Assembly: GCF_050948215.1 (NCBI RefSeq)
Contig: NC_135155.1
Coordinates: 14,340,001-14,404,000 of the forward strand
Length of the DNA stretch: 64,000 bases
Source of the DNA: Halictus rubicundus
Lineage: Eukaryota; Arthropoda; Insecta; Hymenoptera; Halictidae
Direction: 5' to 3'
Shown: positions 1 through 11,699 of the stretch, piece by piece
How positions within the stretch are numbered: position 1 is the first letter of the stretch
How the letters are laid out: every line of letters begins with the position of its first letter
The notes under the pieces: generated by a model
Told to the model about the DNA's origin: nothing
Databases searched by the model: none
Seen by the model: only the letters and a program-made list of their open reading frames with translations
Program-made: the position numbers and the translations under genes

Positions 1-1300
1 CCCGCGAATGCATCTTTATCATTTCAATAATTGCAAAATGACAAAACTTAAAATCGGTCATTTTGAACGACAGTTTAGTGTTAAATATTTCTCGGACGAG
101 CAATGCCGGGTTAAAAGAATAAAAAAAAAGCCCGTTCATCTTTCGAAAACGCTATTCGACGGATAATGGAGTACAGTTAACGTAAACGTTTTTCCGTTGT
201 TTTCCCGGCACGCGGTATCGACCGATCGAATCGAATCAGCACAGCGAGCGATGGACAAAGGTGGAAGCATCGTCGAGCAAGGAGACCGAGTGAGTTGTTC
301 GGCCAATGAAAAACAACCGAAAAAAATTCCCTTTTTCTCCTTCTTTTTTTTTTTATTTTAATCGAAAAAAAACCTGCCGATTTTTCCGGCTGTTGGCGAA
401 AATTCGAGGCGGCCGAAATGATTGCATCCGGATTCATCGAATTTCTCCGTGGACGCGTGCACGTTGCACGCCGCTCGATGATAAAATGGAATTCATAAAA
501 GTATCCGATGAAATTCCAACACGTAAATCGTAATATGCTGGCCGGCGATTTCGTGCGGGAATTGTAGACATTTCTCCTGTGTCAAACGCGACGGGGAAAT
601 TTTACAATCATTCCTACGATCGCGGAATTTCGCGAACGTTGCGAGACGTACGTTCCTCGAAGCCTGGTACGGTAGTGCTCGCTTAAATTTCACTGAATCT
701 GTTACTTCCAAATATCAACCGAAATATCCAACGAAAACGATGCCGCGCTACTTGCTCACTTATATTTGCACGTCCCATCCCCACTCTTCCCCCACCAGTT
801 ACTGCCCCGAGGAGCCTTATCTCAGTAGACAAGGAAAGAGAATAAAACTATTGGAACGGAAACAGATGTCCTCCAAAGAGATATCACGAGCGTAAAAGGT
901 AATTATGCGATAAAGAAAATTTCAAATTCGGTCATTTTTGGCTTACCTTTTCAAACGTAGTACCAGCGAATTGTTGAGATTTTTCTGATTAAAACGAGTA
1001 CAAACACGATGTGGGTCGGACTAGTTTTATACACTTGGAATTTCGAATGCTGACTTTTTTGTTTTACCTTTTCGAACGTGGTACCAATGGATTGCTGAGA
1101 TTCTTCCGATTGAAACGAGTCCAAACACGACACATATTCGTCTACTTTTACAGACCTCATGATAGCAACCATACCTTCGACCTTAATTATGTCATTTACA
1201 TCAAATCTATAAAACTAGTCCGACCTACGTCGTGTTTGGACTCGTTTTAATCGGAAAAATCTCAGCAATCCATTGACACTACGTTTGAAAAGGTAGGAGG
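1..1300. other. 5' flank of the coiled-coil gene, with a candidate tiny first exon
   Basis: Mostly non-coding. An ATG at 251 in a fair context (G at -3) opens 13 codons (MDKGGSIVEQGDR) that run directly into a strong donor, GTGAGT at 290. They end in phase 0, so this may be the first coding exon of the coiled-coil gene downstream. That link is inferred from position and phase only. Two homopolymer-rich stretches (about 121-130 and 323-375) and a foldback element (about 940-1295) fill part of the rest. Nothing else was recognised. Confidence 0.3.
940..1295. mobile_element. foldback element, divergent relative of the common foldback family
   Basis: Left arm (about 944-1035) and right arm (about 1205-1295) are inverted copies: TTACCTTTTCAAACGTAGTA on the left is answered by CTACGTTTGAAAAGGTA on the right. 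Both arms contain the motif GATTAAAACGAGT..AAACACGA shared with the other foldback copies in this window. A third, partial arm (about 1064-1130) lies inside in the same orientation as the left arm, suggesting a nested or rearranged copy. It lies upstream of, or in the first intron of, the coiled-coil gene. Confidence 0.7.
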
Positions 1301-1513
1301 AAAATTACTGCATTTTAAATTTTCTTTATTGCACGTTTATGTTTTACTATTCTCTTACTATGTCGAACTCGAGTCAATTTCTGGAACAGAAAGACTACCC
1401 TGTGAAGCAAGAATTTCGCTTTGGGACTCAAACTTTGCAAATTTACGTGAGCACTACTGTATTTATTACTGTATATTTTGTGTACAGCAATAATTTTAAT
1501 TAATAGGTACGAG

Positions 1514-4500
1514 TCGATGATTTCGGAACTCAAACAGAAACTCAGTCGGACGAAAATGGATCTTGACGAAGCTCTGAAGAAAAAATTGATGGCGAAAGAG
1601 AAGTACAAGAGGTAATTTTTTCTTCTAAATTTTTACAAAATTCTTACAAATTGAGATGTACGTACATGCTAGACGCCATAGATGGATGTGCGACGATAAG
1701 GGGATTTCCAAACGCGACGCTAAAACAGAAAGATAGTATTTTCCATGTTCAAGTAGATTCAAATTGAAAATCATATTTTTAGAAGCCACAAACGTGTACA
1801 TATCAGTAGCTTAATGTTAACTGAAGCTAAAATATACTATAACATTGCAGAACATTGGAGGACGTGAGATCGGAAGCTCGAAAGGAGAACGAGATGCTTC
1901 AAGAGAGAATTGTTCGAATCTGCACATCTGTCCTTGAGAATTTCGGTCCTCGCATGGCTGAAAAACGGGGGAACAACTATCAACTAAAATGCAGCAAACG
2001 CCTGAGATTTCGCGAGAATGTCTCCAGCAACCTGCGCAAAAAGGTAAATGCATCGAGTGTCATCAGACTGCGGATTTTATGCATTTATGACAAAAACGAG
2101 TAGCTGCAGTTTGAAACAATAGAAAGATTAAAAGAATTCATATATTACCTTCGACCTGCTAAAACTGATTAAGAGGAAAAGAAATTTTTAAGTGGCTTCT
2201 GTTTCGTGTAACAGATACAGACAATTTTTAACTAGCTTCCACTTCTTGTAACAGTTACAACTAATTAATTAATTTGTACGCTTAACAATTTTGTCAGTTG
2301 CGAACGGTGGTGATGAGGTCGAACAAATTAAAACGGGAATTGACGAAGACGAGGGCAGCCCTGAAGAGCAAAACGGAGAAATGCGTATCGATCCACAAAT
2401 GCTTCGAGAAGCTGCAACAGGAGATGGACACGAGCGAGGTCAACTTGAATAAATTGATTTCGGAGAACCTGGAGCTTCGAAAGAGGATCGAGGACACTCG
2501 GGAATGGGTGCAGAACAATATCAGCAAGGAGAACCACGAGAAAAGCAACGCTGTTCACTATAGAGACATGCAGAGGAGCAGGGAGTTGACGAACTTGAAG
2601 AAGAAGGCGGACGAGGACTTTACCATGATCACACAGCTGAGAAACAAGTGTGTTCGCACTTCAATCGAACGTAGATCAAATCCGCAAGTTCGAAAAATTA
2701 TGAAACTTTCGGGATGATTTTTTTGAGATTTTTTTTTTTTGCTGTCCAAATTCACTTTAGGCGAGTAAAATCGACCCTTGAAAATTCGGCTTGAAAGTGA
2801 TAGTTAATAAGTTGAATCTTTTAGGTTGATAAGATCGGAATCAACGAACGCCAACAAGGGGTTCTTGCTGAACAGCTACAAAAGCCAGTTGGCAGACTTG
2901 AACAAGGAGAAGAACCAACTTCTGTCAAAAATCAGCAATTTGCAGAACGAGATTGCAGCCGTGAAGTCTAACAATTCGCAACTGAAAGCCAAGGTGGATA
3001 TTCTAAATAAAAATTGTTAAATATTTCATGGGTATATTTTCTCTTGTTAATGAGCATTGTTCCGTAGATCTCCATTTTGAACAGCGAAAAGGACAAACTG
3101 CTTTCTCACAACGAGAAATCGAAGACTGACATGGAAAAGGTACTGGTATACATATTTCAATCAATAGTATTGAACAAAGTTGGTCTTTTAACAAATTATA
3201 AATTTTTATAAAACGCCTTAATTGACAAAAAAATGTACAAAGTTGCCACACCTAATTTGAGCTTCTTCAATATCTTGTTTATTTTCTATAACAGGAAAAG
3301 TGTCAAATGATAAAAATATTCGATTCGAAGGAACAGCGCTGTAATACTAACTATATCTAATCAATAGTACTAATTATACTACTAAAATATTCGTAATAAT
3401 TGAGTAATGGATGAAAATAGTGAAACCATGATCGAAAGTGATCGATGATCGGTGATCGAAAGATTAATAAAAGAAGAATTGTTGAATTACAATAAATATT
3501 CAATAATGTCAATTGGTTTTCCTGCCAATTTTAACATTTTAAATAAATTTATCAAATGATAAATATGTAAACATAAATATAATTAAATTTAAAATAATGA
3601 CACGATTGATACAATAAAAGACAGAGTGCAATATTGCTTCTACATGTTTATTGTCTTATTTTTAGTCCGAAACGCAAACTAGTAAAAAGTTCGACGACGC
3701 AGTGCAACAGAAGGTTGAAAACATGAGAGCTAACTATGAGGAGACTATTAAATCAATGACAACGAAATTAGCAGCCGCGAAAAATCAGAACGTGGAGTAT
3801 TTGAAGAGCGTAAAGGTATAAACGAAAATGTTTTTATTTATAGAAATTGAGAAATAAATTCTGACTTGTGGAGAAGGATTTTTATTTTCAATTTTCTTCT
3901 TCTTTTGTTAACGATTCCAGGACTTTTTGAGGAGGCTCTGCGACTCTCAAAGCGATTACGAGAAGCAGAGAAATCCAAAAGCGGATGAGCCTAGTGAAAA
4001 AGAGGCTCAGAAAACCGCGTGCAATATTCTCAACATGACACCAGAAGAATTATCAGGCTTCATCAATGGAAAGACACCTAACTCGGTAAATTGTTCTTGA
4101 AAATTAGCAAATTTATCATTAAATGCAGTATATTTTGCTTGTCACAGGCTAGTTAATTATTCTCAGTAGCTGTGATGGTATGAGAAACTTTTCTGTGAAC
4201 CCAAAATTTCATTTAAAACGAATTGCATACCTACTCTTAAAATTTTAGAGTCCAAAGTTTCAAATTCAATTGTTAAAATTACTAATAACATATTTGTAGA
4301 GTTTTTCCGAAATTAAATATTTGTAGCTTTTACCCGAATATGTCGGTAAAAGTTTCGTAAAAATATAATGCAAAACAAAAAAGTTTTTACACCTTTTTTA
4401 CATACATCGAGACTGTAGTTACAACATGCAACAAAAATGGTCATACCATCGCAGTTATTTTTTTCCAACAATCTTACGTCCACAACAAATTCATTTGCAA

Positions 4501-4613
4501 ACTAGGTTAATACCTGGACATTGGAATTGAACCGCATACTGACGAAGACAAATTTTTCTGAAAATCTGTCAAAGTTTTTGTTGAAGAAAGCAACGAGAAG
4601 ACTGAAATCGTAA
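1514..4613 (+). CDS. coiled-coil protein, possibly centrosomal (centlein-like guess)
   Basis: Eight well-supported coding exons: about 1514-1611, 1851-2043, 2298-2647, 2825-2993, 3068-3139, 3666-3815, 3921-4085 and 4506-4613. All junctions are GT-AG and in phase, and the stop is TAA at 4611. The product is Lys/Glu/Gln-rich with heptad-like stretches through most of its length (for example ELKQKLSRTKMDLDEALKKK, then LKRELTKTRAALKSK), typical of a long rod. The last about 90 residues are different: a short segment ILNMTPEELSGFI followed by WTLELNRIL, which looks like a small helical C-terminal module. I cannot name the family securely; a centrosome or cilium coiled-coil protein such as centlein is a guess. 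The 5' end is unsettled. A possible exon 1390-1446 ending in phase 0 joins the 1514 acceptor in frame but not the upstream AG at 1505-1506. The small exon at 251-289 could precede it, or translation could begin at the ATG at 1360 or 1517. Confidence 0.75.
2066..2290. repeat. dispersed repeat fragment in an intron
   Basis: The segment begins with GACTGCGGATTTTATGCA, the terminus of the TA-flanked miniature element family described at 5029-5215. The following motif (GTGGCTTCTGTTTCGTGTAACA, about 2192-2213) recurs in diverged form at about 2236-2260 and in the Nit2 intron at about 17979-18003. It is therefore dispersed repeat DNA inserted in the intron between 2044 and 2297. Confidence 0.45.
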
Positions 4614-4651
4614 TGGAGGATCTACGAACGGCAATTTAAACGATATTTTTA

Positions 4652-4657
4652 AATAAA
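4652..4657 (+). promoter_or_regulatory. polyadenylation signal of the coiled-coil gene
   Basis: AATAAA lies 39 bases after the stop codon at 4611-4613, in an AT-rich 3' flank. Position and exact hexamer support it. Confidence 0.6.
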
Positions 4658-5028
4658 CATTTTTCTAAATTGTTCGCTTGTATATTAAGGAACAAGTGTA
4701 CGGTATAATATTTTGATTAATGGTTTCGTATTGAATGTATTATTGTTTCTATTTGTAACACTTTTTTCGTGTGAAGAAAACAACTTTAAACCCCCCGATG
4801 CACGAGACTTTGATTTTGGGAGAAAAGTGGACGAGTACATGTTTTAGAAGAATGTATTTGGTAGTAAAAATGCGATTATGTTCCTATGGTAAGTATAATT
4901 CGAACGACGATCATCGATAAATGGGGCTAAAGTACCGCGAGTAAGTCGCACGAGTTATAAATAGCGATAAATGCTTAGGAAATGTGACGGAAACTCCGCG
5001 GATCACAATAGTACAATAAACATTGCTA

Positions 5029-5215
5029 GACTGCGGATTTTTATGCAAAATCAAAATTGTCTAGGCTAATCGTAAAAAATAGAAATAAAATAAAAGTGTA
5101 TTGTTTCTTTTATCTTGGAAACAAAAATGCTTTTACCATTTTTTAATTTTTCTCTTTTTTCCACAGCTTGTTTTATTCATTCGTTTTAAGTGATAAATGC
5201 ATAAAACCCGCAGTC
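5029..5215. mobile_element. TA-flanked mariner-type miniature element, full copy
   Basis: 187 bp bounded by TA on both sides (5027-5028 and 5216-5217). The ends are inverted repeats: GACTGCGGATTTTTATGCA on the left, and TGCATAAAACCCGCAGTC on the right. There is no coding capacity. The TA duplication and short terminal repeats are those of a Tc1/mariner-type non-autonomous element. It lies between the coiled-coil gene and the convergent secreted-protein gene. Confidence 0.75.
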
Positions 5216-5715
5216 TAGTAATAATAAAAAGGACAGCGTATCAAAGTGAACAATTATCAGAAAAAGGCTTCCTCGGAATTGACTACTTTGATCAAATTGA
5301 AAAATGAATCGACTTGGTAATTCTTAATTCACTTTAATCCCATATTACTCCACACAAATTCGCAAAATTATTCGTTCACTACGTTCACACTGATTAATAA
5401 ACAACTTCATTTGTTTGTTTCCAATCAGTAGAAAAGACTGGAATTATGGCGACCGTCGACCCATGTATTTCAGAACACACTCTATAAAAAAATATATAAC
5501 TGATGTAATTTCGATTATTTGTACTGGAAAAAAATCACACCTGTGCTTTAAATACCAGTAAATATGTGTGCAAAATCCCAATGCAAAAGGTTTGATAGTT
5601 CTTCTGAAAAAAATCCAGAGAAATTTGCGAAAACCAGAATACCCCCTTAAAACCCCCAAGTCGATTCACAATGCAACCCAATCGCATACTAAAGAACCAC
5701 TCAAACAACCATTTC

Positions 5716-8164
5716 TCAATTATCGCTCTGCAGCTCGCTGGACCCGGTGGCATCCGGCGCCTTCTGCAGCTGAGCACTCTGGAATCTCTCATAGCCATTA
5801 CTGTCCCCATAGATTTTCCTGCCAGGGACTCTGTCGTCATCCTTAACGCTGACTTCGGTTCCAATCTGCACTGGCCAAGGCAGTTTGCCATCGTCCCTGA
5901 CGGACACCTGGTTCGCCAGCTTCCTGTCGGTGCTCTGATCGATTGGCTCGTTATTCCTGAGACTCTCTATCGCCATCTTGCGTCTAGCTTCCTCGTCAGG
6001 GTAGGAATAAGGCCTGTCGAAGCTGGACCTCTTGAGATAGGAGTCGTAAGCATCGTAGAGTCGTCTGAAACGGTAACCACTGGGATCGACGTTCCCAGGA
6101 ATGCGTTTGTAGGTCCTGTCTCTGGCTCCTGGTGTCCTTGGAGCTTCGTAGGGTCTGGGGTAGTTCCTCAGGTCCACGGGTTTACGGACTATTTCAGGAA
6201 GTGTCGCGTAATAGATGATCCTCTTTGGTTTTGGCGTTGGTCTGGGACCTCTGTAGAGGTCCAGGTCCTCGTCTCTGTATCTGGTGAAGTATAGTACACT
6301 GTGTTAGGTTTGTAGAGTGCTATAGAGCATTGAGAAGGACTTGGCTTTCCATGCATTCTTCTTCACAGACGTTCACTACGATTTTTAGAGACACTTAACT
6401 GTACCATCTACATTTATTCGTTCCATACATTCGTTCAGTTCAGGAATAACTAAAAATTAGGGACTCGGGAATGAGCAAATAATTTTCAGTAGGTAATGTA
6501 ATGAGTATCAATCTAAATTGACTGAATTGAATCATGTTTTTTTTACCTGTCATAGTAATAAGAATTTTCCTGAGGCACATGCATATAGTAGTTCCTCTCC
6601 ATTCGGTAGCGATCAGGATAATAATAACTATACCTCCTCCGATAAACCAGAGGATCATACTCCCGATCTCTAGGCATGTTCCTATAATAATCATAGTCAT
6701 CGTATCCTCTGGACACAGGCATGTCTCTAGGGTCCCTGTGATCATAACTGCGCCTATGATGACTGGTAACGAAGTCAGCTCTGCGAGTCTGGTAGCTTCT
6801 CGAATTAGGCGACTCTTCGTCCTCCTCTGTCTGCTGGATCATCTGATCCAAGCCTCGATGAGGAAACTCGACGGACAATGATTGCGAGGACCAAGACTCC
6901 GGAGAACTCACGCGACCTTCTCGGACGTTTTTCGTGGTTGCGATTTGCTCCATTTTTGTTTCGTTGTCAGCATCCCTTCGGACCCTTGACACGCCACCAC
7001 CTGCGTTGGCTGTGATGCCTCCGAGGCCGTCATCGGGCCGAAGGACTGTCATCATGATCCCCGTTTGGAAGATCCTATCGTTGATCTCCGAGTCGTCTGT
7101 GTCGTCTCGATTTCTGGGCGAGAATGGTAAAAAAGAGTGTATAAAATGTGTGCTCTAAAATTGTTCTAACGTATCTGAGTCTGTTTTGACCCTGAACTTC
7201 AAGGACATCTAACTAATCAGGTTCGTTCAATAAAAAGATTGAAATTTAAATCTTGAAAAAAATGTTGAGGTTGAAATTGTCAAAATACTTTTCTGTTTCA
7301 TGTGATTTTTTTTTATGACACCTGCGCTAACATATTCGTGACACTTTTCTGATTAAAATGAGCCCAAACACGACACAATTTGGATCATTGTTACTTGTTC
7401 AATCCACCATACCGGAAAACCTCGATTATCCGAATTAATTACAAGTGCATACATATTGGGATAATAGTTACCTAGCTGTAATGCAAGATTAAATCTTTAT
7501 TGATTTGTCCAATAGATGGCATCGTACATCGATCGCATCAAATTGGTTCGGATATTCGAGGTTCCACTAAATCCTCAATCAAGCGAGTAATCATGTTCCA
7601 AACTATGTCGTGCTTGGACTCATTTTAACCAGAAAAATGTCACGGATACGCCAATAAGAATTTCGTAAAAAAATTATTGTCAACAAAAAGGTTTCGCCAA
7701 TTTTTGGAGCAATTGTCAATTGTCTCACTGACATAGATGCTCGTTAAAATTGATATGAACGAATTTTTGTTTGTTGTGTTTCACTATAAATATTTTCTCT
7801 GCATATCTTACTCATCTCTGTTCCTCTGCTCATCGTCAGGAGTCAACAGGATTCGTTGGAATCTTTCCTGCGGCTTGTGACCGAGCAAACAAGGCGCCGG
7901 AAGACTGTTCGGTTCTATTTGCTCGGCGTTGAGATCGAGTTTGTCGTGTTTGAGATCCGTTTGAGCATTTCCTGGAGAATCTAGACGACCAACGCCGCTC
8001 ACGCTGCGAACTTCAAACGCGGAGGAGTCTGATCGTGGCAAGGATGGGTGGGCCCAAGCATAAGTCGCGTATGGCAGCACCTGCCACGCTTTGCCGATCC
8101 CGGATGCGACGATACCCGTCAGGAAGAACAGTAGCGGGTACAGTTGAAAGAGGAGCAGCCGCAT
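5716..8164 (-). CDS. secreted Arg/Tyr-rich protein, unknown function
   Basis: Three coding exons read right to left: 8164-7812, 7113-6547 and 6280-5716. They have GT-AG junctions in phases 2 and 2, giving 494 residues and a stop at 5718-5716. Residues 1 to about 22 form a clear signal peptide (MRLLLFQLYPLLFFLTGIVA). RVRR at residues 161-164, followed by Asp, is a furin-type cleavage site, so the chain may be cut into two parts. Residues from about 260 to 320 are dominated by Arg, Tyr and Asp, including a YRRRYSYYYPDRYR run. A hydrophobic patch, RIIYYATLPEIVRKP, lies at about 327-341. There are few cysteines and no enzyme motif or membrane segment after the signal. I do not recognise a named family. 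Likely secreted or extracellular-matrix in role; neuropeptide-like processing is possible but unproven. It is convergent with the coiled-coil gene. Confidence 0.85.
7310..7680. mobile_element. foldback element, full copy in an intron of the secreted-protein gene
   Basis: The left arm starts about 7329 (AACATATTCGTGACACTTTT) and includes AACCTCGATTATCCGAA. The right arm carries GGTTCGGATATTCGAGGTTC and ends with ACTCATTTTAACCAGAAAAA about 7618-7637. The arms are inverted copies over more than 100 bp, with about 100 bp of unrelated AT-rich DNA between. It lies within the intron 7114-7811, so it is transcribed with that gene. Confidence 0.8.
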
Positions 8165-8269
8165 TGTTTATCTAAAAATTATTATTAAGTATTATTCCTT
8201 TTCTTTGTTCTAAAAAGCAGTATGATACCTTAATACTAGAAGGATCATAAGGTTGCAGAGGACAATTAT

Positions 8270-8600
8270 TTTACAAGTCAACTTTGAAGATTTTGCAACA
8301 TAAAAATTCGTACAATTAGTACAATCTGTGCACTTTCAAACAACCTAATCATTTAGAAAAAAACCCACTAGATTTTTCCAAAAAAATTCCTATACACCCC
8401 ACAGATAAAATTGCGAGAACAAAGCTCCTGGGAGGGAGTCTGTTACTCCGCCATTTTTAAATATTTCGCGACGAAAAAATTCCTGCAAGTAGCACAATCT
8501 ATATACTTTCAAACAATGTACTCGTTTAAAAGAAGGGTCCCTAAATTTTCCAGAAAAAAATCAGAAAAATCTGTGCTTCTTCAGACAGTGGACCAGGTGT
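8270..8600 (+). repeat. diverged outlying units of the 163-bp tandem repeat
   Basis: Two degenerate units are aligned by the shared ACAATCT motif at 8321 and 8494. Both carry the TTTGCAAC or CGACGAAAAAATTCCT leader and the lysine-codon-rich AAAAAATTC stretch of the main array at 9195-9800. A GC-richer unrelated stretch (about 8610-9165) separates them from that array. The short reading frames here are not credible genes. Confidence 0.55.
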
Positions 8601-8609
8601 GAGTTCTGA

Positions 8610-9165
8610 AATGGAGTCTGTGCGAGCACATTGTAGATTTTTGAGAAAAATAGTCGCGCGCCGCTGCAATTGTCAACAGACTGTATCGAGGATGAATACC
8701 GGCCGAAGCTTTCACTGAACTATGAAGGCAGGGAGAACTATGAAAAAAAAGGAACACTATGCGACAGACGTTTAATGACCGTTCCGTCCGGTAGCCACGC
8801 GCGGTCAGATGAGATCGTCCTCGTGTGGCATGGCGGCCAGTGTCCGATTCCCCATAACAAATATAATTTCCCAGGCCGTTTCCGTGGTATTATACACCGA
8901 GTTCCGGGCAACACGTAGATCCGGTCGCGAGCGATTGTTCACTCGGCTACATTTACGGTGCCATCGAACTAGAATCCAACTTGTTGATACGATGCGAGAG
9001 AGCGCGTACAAGTTCAATGCACCCCGCGCACCGCATGATTCTGTCGATACCGATTCCGGTTGCGAAATTTTCAATGACAATGGGTCCCTCGAAATGTCGA
9101 TCGTTGGTCGCTAGTTGTTTCCTACTGTGACTGCAAATATACTGTCGACATTCTGTGTTACATAT
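8610..9165. other. GC-richer segment interrupting a tandem array
   Basis: This block is less AT-rich than its surroundings and has overlapping short frames on both strands, none with a recognisable domain or convincing splice sites. It sits between diverged and regular units of the 163-bp repeat, so either it was inserted or the array amplified on each side of it. No gene is called. Confidence 0.35.
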
Positions 9166-9194
9166 TTGGAATCGATTTTCGGAAAATTCTATAG

Positions 9195-9830
9195 GATTTT
9201 TCTTGTTGAAATCCTCTACAGCGAAATTCCTATAATTAGTACAATCTATATGCTTGCAAACAACATACTCGTTTTAGAAAAATGTCCCTTAGTTTTTCTA
9301 AAAAAAATTCCCAAATGGCTCTTTCATTTCTCTGTCTTAATGAGAGAGGCTGCCAGTCAGCAATTTTTTAAGATTTTGCAACGAAAAAATTCCTAGAATT
9401 AGTACAATCTATATGCTTGCAAACAACGTACTCGTTTTAGAAAAATGTCCCCTAGTTTTTCTAAAAAAAATTCCCAAATGGCTCTTTCATTTCTCTGTCT
9501 TAAGGAGAGAGACTGACACTTAGCAATTTTTTAAGATTTTGCAACGTAAAAATTTCTAGAATTAGTACAATCTATATGCTTGCAAACAACGTACTCGTTT
9601 TAGAAAAATGTCCCCTAGTTTTTCTAAAAAAAATTCCCAAATGGCTCTTTCATTTCTCTGTCTTAAGGAGAGAGACTGACACTTAGCAATTTTTTAAGAT
9701 TTTGCAACGAAAAATTTTCTAGAATTAGTACAATCTCTATACTTTCAAATAATCTACTCGTTTAAAAAAAGGTCCCCTAATTCCTCCAGAAAAAATTCTT
9801 GAAAATCTTTTTCGGGTAGTGAGACACGAC
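9195..9830 (+). repeat. 163-bp tandem repeat, about four units
   Basis: The motif ACAATCTATATGCTTGC recurs at 9241, 9403 and 9567, and in changed form at 9730, a period of 162-164 bp. The middle units are nearly identical (including TTTCATTTCTCTGTCTTA), while the first and last are diverged, as expected of an array homogenised from the centre. No coding function. Confidence 0.85.
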
Positions 9831-11200
9831 GAAACAGCAAAACAGTTTATGGAACCGTTGATCTATCCCATTGATATTAGAGAAAACAAAAACGGTAGCA
9901 TTGTCACCGATTGATCGTCGTTTAGTTCACAAATCGATGGACCGTATCGAAGCAAAAGTTCCCAAGAACGATAGCTTCTTGCGTTCGCAGAACGAGAACA
10001 TGGAAGCGAAGGATAGAACTTCTTAGCGGAACAAATCGGCTGCAGGATCTTCTCCGTTAGCATCACAATCGCGCGATTATGGTCACCGTTTTACAGTTAA
10101 ACCGTGGACCGTTTTAATTCCCCACTATATTTCGGTGGTGACGTAATCGCTGTTTTGGGAGTGCGATTTTGGCAATGAGACTGAATGATGGAAAATGAAG
10201 TGTGGAGTACTGTGATCGACGAAATTGAGGATGATGATTGTATAGTGTATTTTTCGAAATGAAAAGTATAGTGAATTTTTTGAGATGAAACAAATTACTG
10301 AAATGAAATGAAAGTAGATTTCAGGATTTGGAGAATTGGAAGGCACCTGATTATGATAAAGGAATTTCATTTGTCAAATATAATTTAAGCAGTAATAATT
10401 TGAGACCTTCGTTCAAAAGCTGGGCAAGTCCATTTTGCGATAAAATTGTACTTGTTCAAGCCCTACATATTTTTATGTGTCGTTTATTGTTTGAAATATA
10501 TAAGATTTATGGAATCTTCAAAATCTGAACTTACCCTGTTCTTGTACCCAGGTCTTTAATTATAGCTAGATAATAACTAAACAAACCTGTAAGGGTTTAA
10601 ATTGTTAATAAGAACGAATAGGTATAGCTAGATTGCAGACGTTTGTGCAAATGTAAGTTTTGATGGCCTTTACAGAAACTGAACTTAAACATAAGATGGA
10701 TTTCTGATAACATGCGTGGAAAATGTTTTTCTACAGTGGGTAATTAAAGTATTAGAACCACAAAATTACAGGTGCATATTTAACAGCGCCGTAGACTATG
10801 CCATTAATCATTGAATTTGACGAATTAATGCAAAACTGACTAGAACACAAAACACTATAAAATCATTAGAAGAATTTCAGCTGTTACATTGCTTCTATCT
10901 GAACAAAATTTTTAACAGAAGAAATACAATTTTTATTTAACGTCTTTTTTCTACAACCGACTCGGAAGATTTTTATATAAATACCCGTGGCCTGTTCACC
11001 GCGCGATTATAAAATGGATTTTTCACGATTTAAGGGCCTCTTTCGAATGAGCCCTTTACCAGCGTCAAAATATTCTTATATAATGACGAAAACTTGAGGC
11101 ACGTGAAACCATTTTTTGACGGTAATGTAGTCACTCTACCTTATCGCGAATCTACGAAGACCGGGCACTTAAATGTTGAAAACGGATTTGACTGAATTAA
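9831..11200. other. intergenic DNA, no gene seen
   Basis: A moderately GC-rich unique stretch (about 9840-10160) is followed by AT-rich sequence. No frame with domains, no RNA gene and no clear repeat unit was recognised. Confidence 0.4.
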
Positions 11201-11217
11201 TTTGATCACCCGCTGCA

Positions 11218-11500
11218 GATGAGGAACCGCATGACCCACATACGATCGACGCAGTCAATGAAACTGCCGTTCAAGCTGGAGGAAGAGCTATCGAATGAAT
11301 GTCTGTGCGATGTCTGAGAGAAAAATCGTTTACCTGGATTCCAGAGTGTCCGCGGCTTCCGAATGTCGTCGACTGTTCGGAGCTGCTACGATTACTATGG
11401 TCCGCGGACTACGGCTTCCCGGTTTACCCTGGCTTCGTATCTGCATACCGTGCTGTTGTCGCCTCTAAAACACGCTAACCCCTCTACCTGGAGGCCTGCG
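11218..11500 (+). pseudogene. possible relic exon, weakly cytochrome P450-like
   Basis: An acceptor-like CCCGCTGCAG is followed at 11220 by MRNRMTHIRSTQSMKLPF, continuing to KLEEELSNE and a stop at 11318-11320. The spacing of Arg, Thr, Met-Lys and Phe recalls the C-helix region of insect clan-3 P450s (pattern R..LTP.FTS.KMK..F), which often begins just after an intron. The expected Pro and Ser-Gly positions are changed and the tryptophan would be in a missing upstream exon. The next 180 bp is GC-rich with broken frames (from 11332, WIPECPRLPNVV), and no P450 heme motif is seen. Resemblance is by eye only. Confidence 0.2.
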
Positions 11501-11699
11501 ACTACGTGCTAGTGGTGGGACAAATTCAACGACCTGCTCATTAACACTAGAACAAGTCGAAATCGATATTAGGGGTCGTGCCTGCTTAACTATCTGTAGA
11601 CAAAGCGGGATGTTCAGCATTTTTTCGGAAAAATCTTACGAACCTATCTTTTCATCAAACACGTTGTTCGAAATAGATTGTGGTACTTGTGGGAATTGT

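Noticed and set aside
5568..6881. Plus-strand frames of up to 207 codons
   Set aside because: Antisense shadows of the secreted Arg/Tyr-rich protein exons.
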